Assembly: GCF_021917145.1 (NCBI RefSeq)
Contig: NC_061062.1
Span: 13,526,521 to 13,590,520 of the forward strand
Length of the DNA: 64,000 nt
DNA from: Hypomesus transpacificus
Lineage: Eukaryota; Chordata; Actinopteri; Osmeriformes; Osmeridae
Direction of reading: 5' to 3'
Shown piece by piece: positions 35,098 through 48,600 of this stretch. A model generated the notes under the pieces. It was given only the letters and a program-made list of their open reading frames with translations, made no database searches and was not told the DNA's origin. Every line of letters begins with the position of its first letter. Positions within the stretch are counted from its first letter, which is position 1. The translations under genes were made by a program, and so were the position numbers.

Positions 35098-37167
35098 CAG
35101 TCCACAGTTATCTCCATTCAAAACAGTCTGTAAACAACATAATCATGTTTCTTTGTAATAGCTACTATGACAGTGGCGGATGAAGCAAAAATAGAGAACT
35201 ACAAACAAGGCAACATCAACATCCAAGCAGGAACATAATAAAGACGGAAGTCCATCTTGGAATCAATCTAGACTTTCAAATTGATGTAAAATATTCCTCT
35301 GCATATCAAACCGCATATTGCAGTAACTATAATTTAATCTTTCAGTTCGCAGTGACTGCTATAATTCACATAAATTTACCTTTTTTGAATCAGAGGAAAA
35401 TAAATAGCCAACTGTTACATGTCCAAAACTATTCTTGTGACATTTGAGGCAGGTTCATAGAATAATGATGAGACAGCCTGCTTGAACTACATGTGACTCA
35501 TGTACGTTTGGTTGGAGGTACATATTGATCTAAGCTCTAAGGTACCTTAGCTCTTCATCCCCTCAATATCTACACTGCTCTTATCTTACCTTTCTACCTC
35601 ACCCTAATTAAAGCCATACCCTCTGGCCTGGTCCCTGACTGCCAAGATGGGGGCCTTCACAGTTACCTCAGACTGAAGGCACAGGCCTGGTGGTAACTGA
35701 GCAGAGCTGGCCACCACATGTGCCATGCTCAGCCAAACGGGAGGGGTCTGAAATAATGAGAGGTGAAAAGGAGGTCCAGAGAGCTTCAGAGACCTGAAAC
35801 TGGGGCAAGATTAGGCAGAGTGGAGGGGGGAAGGGAGGTTAGAGAACAGAGATGAGGGAGATGGGGGTATTTTTATGCTTGAAAGGAGAGCTGAGGAAGA
35901 GAGTTAAATGCAGGTGAAGAAGAAAACTGTTGATGTGAACTGAAATGGAGAGAGAGAGAGAGCGAGAGAGAGAGCGAAAGTAATTTGTTATAACCAGATA
36001 TATCATTCATTAATCTGAAGGGCCCGTTAATGTTTCATTTCAACCAGGTTTGTCACAGTAACATAATAGTGGGGTGGATGGATAATGGACTGCTTCTTAT
36101 GGCCTCTCACAGAGAAGAGCTAGACTAATGTTGGGATGGACTGGCTTCTGAAGGACTCTCAGGGGAAATTATGTATGTTAGAGGTATATATTATTTAATA
36201 TATACAGAAGACCAGATTTCTTTAGCTTTTTTAGACAACTTCACTGTTTGCTTTGAAAAGAAATTGGGTGAAAACAAAATTATTAATGCAAGCTGTACTG
36301 TTTTCTTGATACCTCAATTCAGAGGCAGGGTTTTTCACAGCATCATCTTCTACCTCCCTCACTCCTGCAGTGAGCAATATACTGAGGTTAGTGGTTTCTG
36401 CTCTCAGAACAAGCTTCCACACTGCAACAATGAGAACTGCCTTACGATTTTAATTCCAAGCAAACTCTAACAGAAGTTTGAGTGAATTTGATTTTGTTTT
36501 AAAGGGTTCACTACTCTTTGACCACACACCTCAAGTCACACAGATGTATCAATCTATACAGACCAATTTTCTTCCACTCCAGACATTTAAAAATATCTTA
36601 GAGAACATGGAAAATCGAAATTGCAGTCTGAGATGAGAGTGACCTCACAGGTGTTTTCTGAGTGCCTGCAGACTTTTCGCATAATTTGCTGTCCCGCTGT
36701 GTGCATTAGACAGCTGGGGCGTTTGTTTACCTAAGAACAGAATGTTATATTAAACCTACTGTCAGCCACTGCAGTTAATCACATTTTATCACAGAGACAG
36801 TATGTTATCTTAGAATTTAATTTATGCCCAGCTACAGTTGCTATCACAAGACAGCCAAGGTTTTGACCCTAGAACTCACCAAAGAAAACAAATGAGAAAG
36901 ATTTGAATTTGTACTGTAATATTTCAATCACATTATCCATACGACATGTTTTAAATGCAAGAGAAAGCAGTTAAGTCAGCAAACAGGTGCGTAAGAGCTT
37001 GTGTATGGATCTGGATACCAGAAAATGTATATTATTTTATTATTACCATGGCAGTCAGGTGGTGGTAGTAGGATACAGCTCACACACACATATAAACATA
37101 CAGACACACGGACGGAACCAAAGTCCCAGGAGTATCAACCGCACATACACACACACACACAAACACA

Positions 37168-37262
37168 CACAGTCGCTACAATCAGAGACACATACACACA
37201 CAGTCGCTACAATCAGACACACACACACACAGTCGCTACAATCAGAGACAAACACACACACA
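37168..37262. repeat. Three-copy minisatellite in a CA-rich run
   Basis: The segment CACAGTCGCTACAATCAGA occurs three times with spacers of (CA)n, at about 37168, 37199 and 37229, inside a longer CA-rich stretch (37080-37265). Confidence 0.85.
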
Positions 37263-39642
37263 CAAGCAAAACTTGAAGAACTTCCACCTCCGCAGGCTCT
37301 TAGCCCCATGCCTGCTGATAGGCATGCAAATGTAGCCATGACATTTACACTCCCTGCATGATGAGGAGAGCCTCATGCATATTCATAACAGCTCTGATGA
37401 TTGCGTTGCCTGGTGTACACTTCTCCTGTCTTTCCCTCTTGCTTTCTCTCTGCCTCTCTCTCTCTCTCTGCCTCTCTCGCTCTCTCTCTCTCTCTCTGTC
37501 TCTGACATGGACACTCACTCCTTTCAGCCAATCAGCTCAATGACATGAGTGGCTCCTATCATCTTCTAGAAGGAACTGAAGAGGAGAAGGAGTGAGAGAA
37601 TTACACGTTTGTGGATTAAGAGGTAGATGTGTAGAAACCATCTACTGTAGTTTGGCTTGACTTTAACCGCGTGAACCTGTCACGAATGTCAATCATATTG
37701 CTTTTGTTACACAGTGATTTTTGTTGTAAAAAAAAACAACATACAGATATAAGTTAACTAGAGCATTCTAGTTGACACTTTCAAGTTATTATACTAAATA
37801 TAAAATGTTCTTGTTTCATGTCTCTTGAACTCCATATTGACAATTTAACATGGTGGAAAAATGTAAATGACCTTAAATATATTGAGCGTCTTCCTCTTAC
37901 CTGCTAAAAAAGTACTGTCTGTGGATTCAGCATGCCACCATGTGATGGAAAGGGATTACTGCAGGTTTTACAAGAGCCTTTCCAGTTTTTATAGATCCGA
38001 GAATGTAAGAAGACTCAAGCAAAACGTATTATATCACTTAAGCAACTCATATATTATTTATTCCAATTAAATATGGTCTTATATTACACACGTCCATATT
38101 AAATAATACAAATACTTTGTGCTCTGAATAATATCTCTAACGATTCCTAGATCCTCCATAACCTCAAAGGAACCCAAAACATTTGTAGAAATCTTGGAAT
38201 GAGTTCATTGTGACACTTTAGTCCCCTTCATAACCTTTTTTTGGTACATACATCGTAGCAATGCTCAGAGACTACACCAATCAACACTAGTAAATCAATA
38301 GCAGTCCAGAAAAGGCATGTCAGATAAACATTAGCGCTAAAACGGGGCTATTAGTTCCCAGTCCAGTAAAGACAGGCACAGAGCCAGGCGTAATAGAAAT
38401 CTCTCTCACTCCCTGATTCAATCTTCTACACAGAAGTTCAACCAGTGAGTCTCATCCTGGAAACCTGATGGGTTGAGCCTGGCTTTTCCCTTTCCTGCCC
38501 AAACACACCTGACCCCTTTCATACATACAGAAGGCCTACGTAGGAGAGACAGGTGGGTTTGGAGTGCTACTCAGACAGGGGACGGTGGCGGTCTAGACCT
38601 CAACATAATCTCTACCTGCTGGGTGTAAGGCCAGAGCATGCATGGTAATGGGTTCAAAACCCTGCTTGTATTGGTCATTTCAGGTTGGGTAAACTAAAAA
38701 AGGCTTGCGATTACCTTAGGAGGACATGGGTATGGGAATTTGGTCCAGTGGCTTATCTTCTCTTACTATTGGTTCCTTGGTTTCCAACTCTGACACTTAA
38801 ACAGGACTGTACTAACCTGGACCACTCTTACTTAAGCATGACTTGCCTCAAAGTCTCCACAAAATCAGGACGCACTTATAAATAAATACAATTTTCTCCT
38901 TTTAGAAATAAATAATTACCATTGCCAGAGAGAAGATCACTTGTGAGTAAATAATTCATCTAAATGCTAAATTTTGTCATTCTGTCATAAATAGAAACAC
39001 ATTTTTCAAAATAAATTTGGTCAACAAAATGTATACAGATGACTATGCAAAATCATGGGTTGCACATTGAATCCCTAATTTCTCAAAACGGCTATACAGG
39101 AACAAGTTATTTGTGCTGAAGACGGCTCCCTTTCTTGACTGAATCATTTCCCTGGTTCTGTGGCAATGTGGTCCTCACCAGACACTACAGTAGTACAACA
39201 GCCAACAACAGTTTTAAAGTGGAATCTGCTGTTTGCTTTATTATTACCAAGTTCCAAAACTGTTTAGCAGAGATTGGTTATGAGATCAGTGCCTTGGCTG
39301 TTGTATCTGAACCCAGAATTTGATGAGTAAGACCTCATCTGGATCATCAGGAGATGATCTCACATACCGGTCCTCTGCTCCACCAAGATCCTTGGAGCTT
39401 CTGTCAGGTGGATGATACTTCATCTCTCTTCTTCCCATGGAGATCTAAGTTCAGCAGGTTCATCCAAGGGCCACTGGGGTTCCCTTAAGATCCTCAAGCT
39501 GTTCTATGACCTCCACCACTGAAAGGTCTTACATCATTCACTGGAGGGGTCTCACAGGCATGGAAGGGCAGAGCTACCATTAGTTTGTCCACACCTGCTT
39601 CCTACAACAGGTACATCCTAGTTCCGACCTCACCCGTCCTCG

Positions 39643-42072
39643 TCACTGCAGGTTCTTCAGGATCCGCCCATAGCGGAAGTCGTAGACGTGACGACAGACA
39701 AACACAAGGTTGGGGTTGACGTCCGGGGGCAAAGGACGTGGGTCGGGAAGAGTGTGGTTGAAGGAGGGTGGTGGGACCAGGGAGGTGTTACCAAGGTGAC
39801 CTTCTTCACGACTCGCCACCAAGGCACGGAATCTGGATCAAAACACAGGTTTGGTGAAATCATCTATATTGCTTTAGATTTTTTTTATTATTCCCTTAAT
39901 AATCACTAACTGTATTGCAACCACATACTGTAAGTACACATTTCAATAAAGCAATTTGATATGTATCATGTTCATTATGAAAATAACTAGCGTACTAGAG
40001 AGTAAAATCTGTTAGCATGTTAATGACACTTGTCTCACCTGCAATACTGGGCTAACGTTAGCACATAACACTTGTCTTCAATACAGGCCACACTGTTTAC
40101 ATCCTGGTGACGGGAAGCAAAGATCTCATTCTGGAGAGGAGACACAGATCATAGTATAAAAACAGAGATTTGTGAATGAAGAAAAGAACCAGAAAGCTAC
40201 CCTACACTTGATATCATCACTGAAAGCTTCTGTATTTCCCCTCTAGTCCTGGGAAATCAAACTCTCTGAGATTTTAATCTTCATTTAATCCTTTCGGACA
40301 GACAGAGAGTGGAGACTAGCAGAGCAGAGCTGTAGCTGTGATCTCCTCTAAAGCTTCTGATCTACAGGGCTGGTTGTTATCCCATACTGTGAACAAAAGT
40401 ATTTTGTTTTCCGGCAGAATATTTACAAGGGGAAGTCTGTTCCGGCCCAACATAGAGGGGGGAAGGTTTCTTCCAGATTTCCTCACATTCTGTGAAAAGG
40501 CCTGAATGAGATCATGATGATATTCTAACCCAGGTGGATTCCTGGTCAGGAACACTTACCTCACAATGCATGCTGGGATTGTGCCCTCCCTGTGTGTGTT
40601 CTGGGCGGTAGTACCAAAACAGGCTCATCATCATCTCTCCTGGGGAACACACGCACACTCAAATGGAGTTCTGATAGCCTTATAAAGACTTGACGAAAAC
40701 TCGGTCTGAGAGCTGATTAGACAGGAAGAGGAGGAGCCTACCTGACTCAGGCTCCTCCCAGAGTGCGGAGATTTTGGCCACATAGGGGAGGGACTTGTTC
40801 CTGGGGCCAGAGCGTAAGAGGACGGTGTCTCTGACCCTGATGACCTCACCATCCCGCTGGACGCCCTCGAAACACTTCCTAATAATAGCAGCCTCTTCCC
40901 CCTGGAAGTCAGCATTTAACAAATCAAACACTAGAGACTCTAGTATCACCAGTGTAAATGATAACGATCTGAAAAAGAACATTAGAACTACTTCCTGACA
41001 AGCAAGCATTGTGTTTTCTTTCCTAGCAAGTTATCAGTATGTTAGGATTGTTGACAGTGTCAGTTTGTGTTGTTTCTTATCAATGCATCCATATGACTTA
41101 CAACAGTTTTGCTGTTAATGGCTGTTATCCATGTATCTGTATGTATTGTAAAGGTATGAGTACGTATCTTTAGATAGTCGTCTCCACCTACCACAGTAAA
41201 GACCTCCTTCTGGAAGGGCTCCCCCAGAGGCAGCCAGCCATTAGTCTGCCTCTGTCGGCCTGCTCTGCTTTGCTTGACTTGGCCTGGTCTGTCCCTGGCC
41301 TGTCTGGCATGTCCACTAGCAGCGGCCGGCCTGGAGCGATGCTTGTCTCTCACCTCAGGGCAACACGTGGGGGACACCCCCCCACGCACGGCAGACCGCG
41401 AGCCACTAGGTGCTTTGGCACTCTGAGGACACTCCCTACCCACCCGCAATGGAGCCTGTGGTTGGTTTGGGTCTGAGAGTGGTGTCTTGAGGTGGGGAAC
41501 TGATTGGGCCGCTGGAGGCACAGTGGGCATGGGGCAGCCAGAGAGGGGCCGGTGGGCAGAGCAGGCACGGGCACTACAGACCTCCAGGGAAGATGAAGAG
41601 AAGTCCTCTGTGGAAAGAGTAAAGTGAGGCAGAGTTGTTAGTGAATCTCTGTCCCAGACATACTAACTTGCACACACACTTTCCATGAGAGACATGAAGA
41701 TTTTTTTCAGCCTACAAACCTAACTAACCTACCCACCAATCACTGACTGAAATACATACTGATATACGTAACTGAAATACGGAAACTAACTAAAAGGAGG
41801 TCAATCCTCCTGCATCTTTTTAGTAGTGACTATCAGTTTGACTTTCCAGTAGTGACTAACAGGAATTCAATAGTGTCACTTCAGAGGCAGCTAACCAGCC
41901 AATCAGAAGCTGCTAAACAGCTGTTTCCTGTTGCTAATAGCTCTCAGACCACGCCACCTGACTGTAATCATGCTGCCTAATGAGGTCATTTCAGCTGTGG
42001 ACCTGAATACATTTACAGAGCACATGCATTGCCTACATTCTCACAAACACATAATTTACATTAGAAGTGTGT

Positions 42073-42160
<88 letters not shown>

Positions 42161-43873
42161 AAACTGAAATACTACACAGGGTGACCTTGCTTTCTCAGCC
42201 TGTGTGGAATTTTTCAGAAACTTCCAGAACAGAAGAATTAAAAGGTCAACAATCAAGACTATTCTCAGCCCATTGTTGCAGGTTTGTCATTCAAAGTTGA
42301 AAGGTTACCAAGGCCTACGAAACTCATGTCCGACATGATCAGCACAATGTCCTGAAATATTTCACTCTATCGCATAGGAGTAAAATGATACGGAAAGTAA
42401 ACCGTGGGAAATATAAAGTTCCGAAATGAAGCTCGACTCACCGATTTTGATATGGTGGCAGCAGCTGGGACAGCTTGCGTGTTGAGAGCACCCACTGCTT
42501 GGGATGGCTGGTACAGCAGTGTAGGTGTAGCCACCAGTCCTGCAGGCCTCCCTGTAACAAACCCCTACTGAGGGGCAGTAGGAAGGATGGGGGATCCCTG
42601 AGGCCTGGGGTTGGAGCCAGGGCTCAGGGTCTGTTTGGGGCAGTAGCCTTTGACTGTGGACTCCCTCCGGGCACAGTGTGATAGAGGGTGTGGTGGAAGG
42701 AGGATAAGGCAGTGGGTTGGTGCTGTGGGGAGGTGAGGAGGGATTATGGTGGGTGAGGTGGATGTAGTAACCAGAAAAGCAGGGATGAAGATGGGAGTGT
42801 GGATGAGGGTGGGGACCAATGGTTAAGGCAGGGTAGGCTAAGGCATGGGGGGAGTGAAGATGAAGGTGGTAACCCTTGGTTAGACAATGTTCCTCTGGTT
42901 CCTGGTAACTCCTGTGGTCCATCAGTAGGGCGAGGCAGTGGCAGAGCTCCTTGCACCTTCCCTGGGAGGAGGGGCAGCAGGATGTGGGGGTCACGTCCAT
43001 CTCGGCCTGTTCCTTCTTCACAGGCCTGAGGGAAGAGCACTGTGGCCCATGCGGGAGGCCCCCCTGCCCCTCTGGAGGCCCTGTCCTCTGGGCCCCCTCC
43101 TGGCTGCATTCCCTGTCACACAGACCGCAGCACCGTTGTACCAACATCATTCGGGGTAGAGGCTGGTGTCGGACCTGTTGTTTCTCTAGCTTGGAGTGGA
43201 CTTGTTTCTCACACCTACGCTTGACACTTCGGCATCTCCCACCGCGGGGGGTGCTGGAGAGCCTGAGCAACGCTGTTGCCATGAGCCCAGCCTGACGACG
43301 CGGGGTGGGGGTGGTCAAACTTGCCAGGTCAAAGCCCACTTCCTCCATCTTGGCTCGTTTGTGTTTTTGAAGACTTCCTGAATGTGGTTTCTTTGTTTTA
43401 GGATTGTTTCTGGAATCCTGTCTCTCTATCCGTTTTTTGGTGAGCGTTGGTCCCGAAGAATCCTGTCTATGCAGCAGCAGGCTGTTGACAGCCTCTGCGT
43501 TGAGAGAGGCCAGTCTCCGTTTGCGTAGCTCCAGAGGAGGTAACGTGGAACATAAGGCATTGGATTGGTTGCTTTTTTTTGGTTCTGGTGCATTCTGACT
43601 GACTGTGAAGGTCTTCAGTACAGACTTGGAGGGTTTGTTCTGAACCTTTTTTCTCCCTCCTCTCCTCCCCCCGTCCTTGCCACCCACAGCCCGCTTCTCC
43701 TCCAGACGAGTGAGGAGGACACGACAGCCTAAGGTCTCCCCTTCACTCAACCCCGGTTCCTTAATTGACTCCACCTCCTGCATTCTCATATCCTTACTCC
43801 CTTTCCTCCTGCCTCTCTTCACCTTCGGAGGCCTCCCTCGTTTTGCTGGCATGTCAGGGTTGGCTCCGCCCAT
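39643..43873 (-). CDS. bahd1: Bromo adjacent homology domain-containing protein 1
   Basis: BAHD1 is a nuclear silencing factor that promotes heterochromatin. Minus-strand coding exons are 42442-43873, 41192-41607, 40742-40901, 40560-40639, 40039-40130 and 39643-39832. They join in phase to 789 aa (human 780). The long first coding exon holds the basic, Pro-rich N-terminus, with [11 protein letters not shown] and [20 protein letters not shown] as family signatures. The second has [18 protein letters not shown] and [13 protein letters not shown]. The BAH domain follows with [73 protein letters not shown] and the end [19 protein letters not shown]. The N-terminus has [15 protein letters not shown], an AT-hook-like element. 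A splice acceptor near 43990 shows the start codon lies inside an exon whose leader continues upstream. Confidence 0.95.
42067..42158. repeat. (GT)n microsatellite in a bahd1 intron
   Basis: About 45 GT units with one CT interruption near the left end. Confidence 0.95.
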
Positions 43874-46800
43874 GGCCTTAGCATGTGGCAGAGGCCCCGC
43901 CCGATTACTCCCAGGGTTGAATGCAACAGCTGATCAGGAAGTCCATCTGACACTGGGCATTGTGGGTAATGTAGTCAGCATCACACACCCTGGGGAGAGA
44001 TAAAGGAAGACACATTTTGACTGAGAAAATAATTTGCTTAATGACCGTAATACACAATGTATGAACATTGCTTGCTATACGAGAATAACATTGTAAACAC
44101 AGCGTAGCCTATATAGCATGCGATCCAAGGACAGCTAAGCTATGCATTTATACAAACCTATTGATATCATTAGTCTGTCTCCATATAGACTCTATTGTGA
44201 CTGTTATAAACCAAGCTATTCTCCAGAGGGCTGTGCTTTCCCACAGAGCTGAGAACTGACAGGATTAAACATTAAATGCCTCTAGAAGCCCTTTAACAAC
44301 GAGTGTGTGTTTCTATGAGCATCAAGGTCAGAGGTTTAAGGCTTCTTCATTGTCCTAAGATCATCTGGGGGAGGGGGGGGGGGCTTTCAACTCAGAAAGA
44401 CACTCATTTTCATTGAGAAAACAACTGTCAGCCTTGCAAGGTGATTATACCTGCATGGGTCGTGTCGGCTACCGTATAAAGAACAGAAGGAAGCATCTTT
44501 TTCCTGGTACTTGGAGGCAGTTCTACCAGGCTTAAGTGACTCATCATGCTGCTTCATTTAACCATGGGAGCGTAAACAATTCTCACTGTATTGCCTCTTT
44601 AGTTTCCATGTGAACACGCCTCAATCTGGGAGAGCCTTGGAGTCTCACCGTAAGGTTGCTCTGTGCTTTGAAGAAGAGAGGGAAGGAGAAGAGGAGGAGA
44701 GACAAGTAGTCTAAAGGAGCTCGCTTAAGAGAGTATGTGCTCCTCGTAAATGTAAGCAGGTCAGGGATTCTAAAGATCTGATGAAAGATGGAAGGTTCAT
44801 CTTCAGATTCTCCCGCATACAGGGAAACAGGTTCAGCCATTCATTTGTTGAGTTACATTACAAATGCCTCATCTTGTAAAAGAAAATGAGAACCAGGCAG
44901 CTTTTGAATCAGAGTTTTTTTCTTGTGACCTGTACTGTACTTCAGTTGGTTTCCTGGCCTGGGTCCACACCAAACAGACCTTTACTGATGCTCACAATAT
45001 GATCCAACAGAGACTATGACTCAAAACATGAACAGATGACAGTGACTCAACTAGGCCTCTTCTTATCCCTTAAAATGTCCCCAAACTCACAACAAAACCA
45101 CGAGGAACTATGAAAACCATTCCCTGCACTTAGGGTTTGTGGACATTTTGTTTATATTAACTTAGCTTATCAGCAAGCCTTTCCAGCTTTGGAAACGTTA
45201 TTTAGTTATGAACTATTATGTTCTTGACCTAAATGAGATATGCATGATAATGGTCAGCTGGCTGGCAGAATCCTCCAGAACTACCGTTGACTGGCCATTA
45301 TTTCCATCTGATTCGCTCAACCATGAAAGGCCATTCATGAAAGAGACAATTTACAGACAGAACAGAGGGAGAAGCACACAAAGAAATGTATGGATTTCAA
45401 ATCAAGTAGTTTGGTTTGAATTGTAAATACAAAGATGAGAAGAGAGACTTCTCTGAGAAGGCTTTGCCTGAGGTGTTAATGGAGAAACAGCACAACAGAA
45501 AAAGTATCGATTATCAGCAACTGGCAGGACTGGGTTTAACAGATACCATCCCACCGTCAAAGTTATGTGGATGTAACATAGGTTTGGAAGGACCTACTCT
45601 CTTAATGGATAGACTCTACCAAGAAATATGTACACTATAGCTCCAGAACTATCATACAAATGCTGAAATCAAGTTCAATTGTTAAAAGTCGGATGAGTGA
45701 CTGAGAAACAGTTGCGTTTTTAGGCTGAACGACCAGGCTGCTGTGTCAAATACATGATTGGTGTACGAACTAATAATACACTTGAGAACAGAAGGACACC
45801 GCAACCCTCATCATGATACGATAATAACCATGTAAGTGTGTGTGTGAGAGTGTGTGTGAGCAGAAGGGCGCATGGACTTTCCCTGCAATTTTGCATTGGG
45901 CGTATCAGCACCAGAATTATCTTTCGAATCAATAGCTAGCTTAACTGTTTACTCCATTAATTCAACCATCATCACCAAGACCACCATGAGCACGAGGTTG
46001 CGCGAGCCTGAATTACTGACCATTAACACTTGATTAACTCCTTTAACGGCCCAGTGAGCGCGCAGTGAATTTGAATTTTCATAAGCAATTAGCGACTAAA
46101 CGGTTTGGAACTGGGTTAATAGGACAGGATATGATACAGGAGAATGAGTCAAGATCAGTTCATCAAGGAGTTGACCATCGAATTATGAACAGGTCTACAT
46201 GTAGCGTCTCTGGAAGCAGACTATCAGGCGTTTTAAAAACTGCCCGTATTAACACTGCTTTCTAAGCATAATGAAATCACAGTTATCACAATATTTCAAT
46301 CCAACACCCTCACAGTAGACTATATGCTGCAGCCACAGGCAACGAAGATATTACCCATTTAGCCTACCGTACGCCCCGTCCTATGCCTTCTCATATACTT
46401 TTGAATTCCGCGTAATTCCGTTCACGCTTCCAAAAATTTGAGTCTCGATTAATTGATAAAGAAATCGTGGTCCACATTCAGCTGAGACATTTGTACAGCG
46501 GTAAAACGGTGACCTACTTCCGAAGTAGCATGCTGGAGATAATATTCATGCGCTGTATTCGCATTCGCGAGACTACCGTTGCGCCGGGACATCAAGCAAC
46601 ATCGAGTCCAGGCAGAGGCGTTTCGTATTGAAATGGATAACAACTTTAACGTGTTAAAGGCGGTTCAGAAAGGTTCATTAAGTATCAATCTAAGCAACTA
46701 TATGCCGTAGAAATTAGCCAAACACTTTTTTTTATTATCACTATCTCGATTTAACAGCCAAACCATGTATTGACATCTAGATCCTTCATATTGCTCATAT

Positions 46801-47751
46801 AGTTCGGCATTTCGATTTCGAAACTATCCACCTTAAGGTGTGACAGGGATCCAAGTCTATAAAACAAGCTTCAACCCAGGTTCGCAACCCAGTGAGTTCG
46901 CTGAAATCTCCTTTTCTCTGACCAGTTCTGGTGACCAGTGACCACACCACACACAAAACAAGCCCACCAACCACAGTGACAATTTTGGCTGGACGCTTTG
47001 AGCTACACAACTCAGCTTGTGGCTAACAGGCATAATACACATTTAAAAACAAAACATTTAATTCTGTGATTATGCACGTTACTGCAAGCATGCAGAGGCT
47101 TGAGCATTAACATTTAACCAAATTATAGAAAAAAAAGGCTTGACATTTAGACATCCACGTGTCAAAAATCTATTGGTCATTTTTTTTAATCATGTGTTGG
47201 CATCTGAGTAAAATCACACTGAAATTGAAACATGCTAATTGGCTCCATCAATAGGTACTTTACAGTGTAATTAAGGGCTGTGTGCAGAGTTTAATGAGGC
47301 GTGAAAACACTGTAAGCTGAGTCGACCCACTGCTGGGGGCCTGACCAGCTACATCACAGTTTACAACACTGTTGACAGTGTGGGCCCAGTCCTGAGAAGA
47401 TGTTTAAACACAGTCAAATCGGATTAGAATATGGTCAGTTGCAATTGGGGCCTACAAACTTGTTACCATCACTAATGAGGCATGGCATATTACAATGATA
47501 AAACCATCAAAGGCATGATAGCACCCAAAACACTGCTTTTTATGTCTTATTACACAAATAGACCGTAGACATTTGTACACTTCTGAGTACCGGTTTGAAG
47601 ATGACTAGCTTAGCACCTCAGATCAGAGAAGAGGTGACACAGGAAGTGTAGTTAGTTGCCTACTCAAGAAGAGGAGGCACTTGGGCTAGATGACAGGGAA
47701 ACTTGACAGCAAGGGTGAGAAGGAGAGAAAAAGAGCGGGAGTGAGTGATAA

Positions 47752-47811
<60 letters not shown>

Positions 47812-47834
47812 GAGAGAGATCGAGAGAGAGAGAG
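47752..47834. repeat. (GA)n microsatellite
   Basis: A nearly pure GA run with two GATCGA interruptions at its right end. Confidence 0.95.
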
Positions 47835-48533
47835 ATTGAAACCAAAAGAGGGAAACTGACAAATTTAGACTATTGTAATATTACCACTCTACAATTGTTT
47901 TTCTTCAGTCTTATTAAAGTTTCATAGTCATTTCATTGTGGTTTATTATTTATATGTTTGCTTGGGTAATATTTAAATTATTTTCTTGTCACATCAATAA
48001 ATCATTTACATCAACAGTGAATTGACTGAAGGCAACAGAGAAATTGGCAATTAAAGAGTCTCGTTTTGTCCTACGGTATACAATGAGTACTTTCAATCTC
48101 ATCACCTAAAACTTTTTGTTAAATTACTTCTCAACACAAGACTGTTGACAGGCACAGTCCCTCAGAGATCCAAATGAACAATGGTCCTGTCATAAAAACT
48201 GTGGCAGACTCCTCAGTATCTTCTCCACAAGGGAGGTGCCTGGTTTCAGTCATCCTTTAAGCATCTGTCACCCTGAAGGACACTTGGTGCCATGTGTTGT
48301 GTGCTCCTCAGCGAAGGTTTGATGTTGTCTTGTCAGCGCATGAGCTCTGTCTCACTCATAAAAAAAGATTGACTGTCCTTTCACCCGTATAGACGCCAGT
48401 GTGATAACAGAGACAAGGAGCTCCTGCTGTAATCTGCACATCCACAGCAGCTGTGGGTCTACAGACAGCTGAGCCCTCTCTCACTGGCAGCTCTCTACTA
48501 GACTGACAAATAATTTTGTGATGTTAAACATCA

Positions 48534-48600
48534 GGGTCGGGGTGTAGCTTGGTGGTAAAGCACTGGACTGCAGATCAACAGGTTTGAATCCCCCTGTATG
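48534..48600 (+). pseudogene. tRNA-Cys-like pseudogene or tRNA-derived SINE head
   Basis: GGGGTGTAGCTTGGTGGTAA followed by AGCACTGGACTGCAGATCAA matches the D arm and anticodon arm (GCA anticodon) of vertebrate tRNA-Cys. GGTTTGAATCC matches the B box. The variable and T-arm region is shortened and the acceptor stem does not close, so it is not a working tRNA. Confidence 0.6.

Larger units (their letters stand above)
32528..39642. other. Intergenic region between the GPCR gene and bahd1 (convergent)
   Basis: No gene is supported across about 7 kb. It contains a SINE (32938), a poly-C run near 33541, a perfect hairpin (35062), a short GA run near 35950, a minisatellite (37168) and CT-rich runs near 37430-37500. 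The bahd1 3'UTR lies at the right edge. Confidence 0.6.

Noticed and set aside
37080-37265. CRISPR-like array (three short repeats with spacers)
   Set aside because: The spacers are all (CA)n and the genome is vertebrate, so this is a minisatellite in a CA-rich run.
44583-44840. 85-codon minus-strand frame starting at an ATG upstream of bahd1
   Set aside because: There is no family resemblance and no splice link to bahd1 that I could justify.
48534-48600. Functional tRNA-Cys
   Set aside because: The T arm and variable region are shortened and the acceptor stem does not pair.
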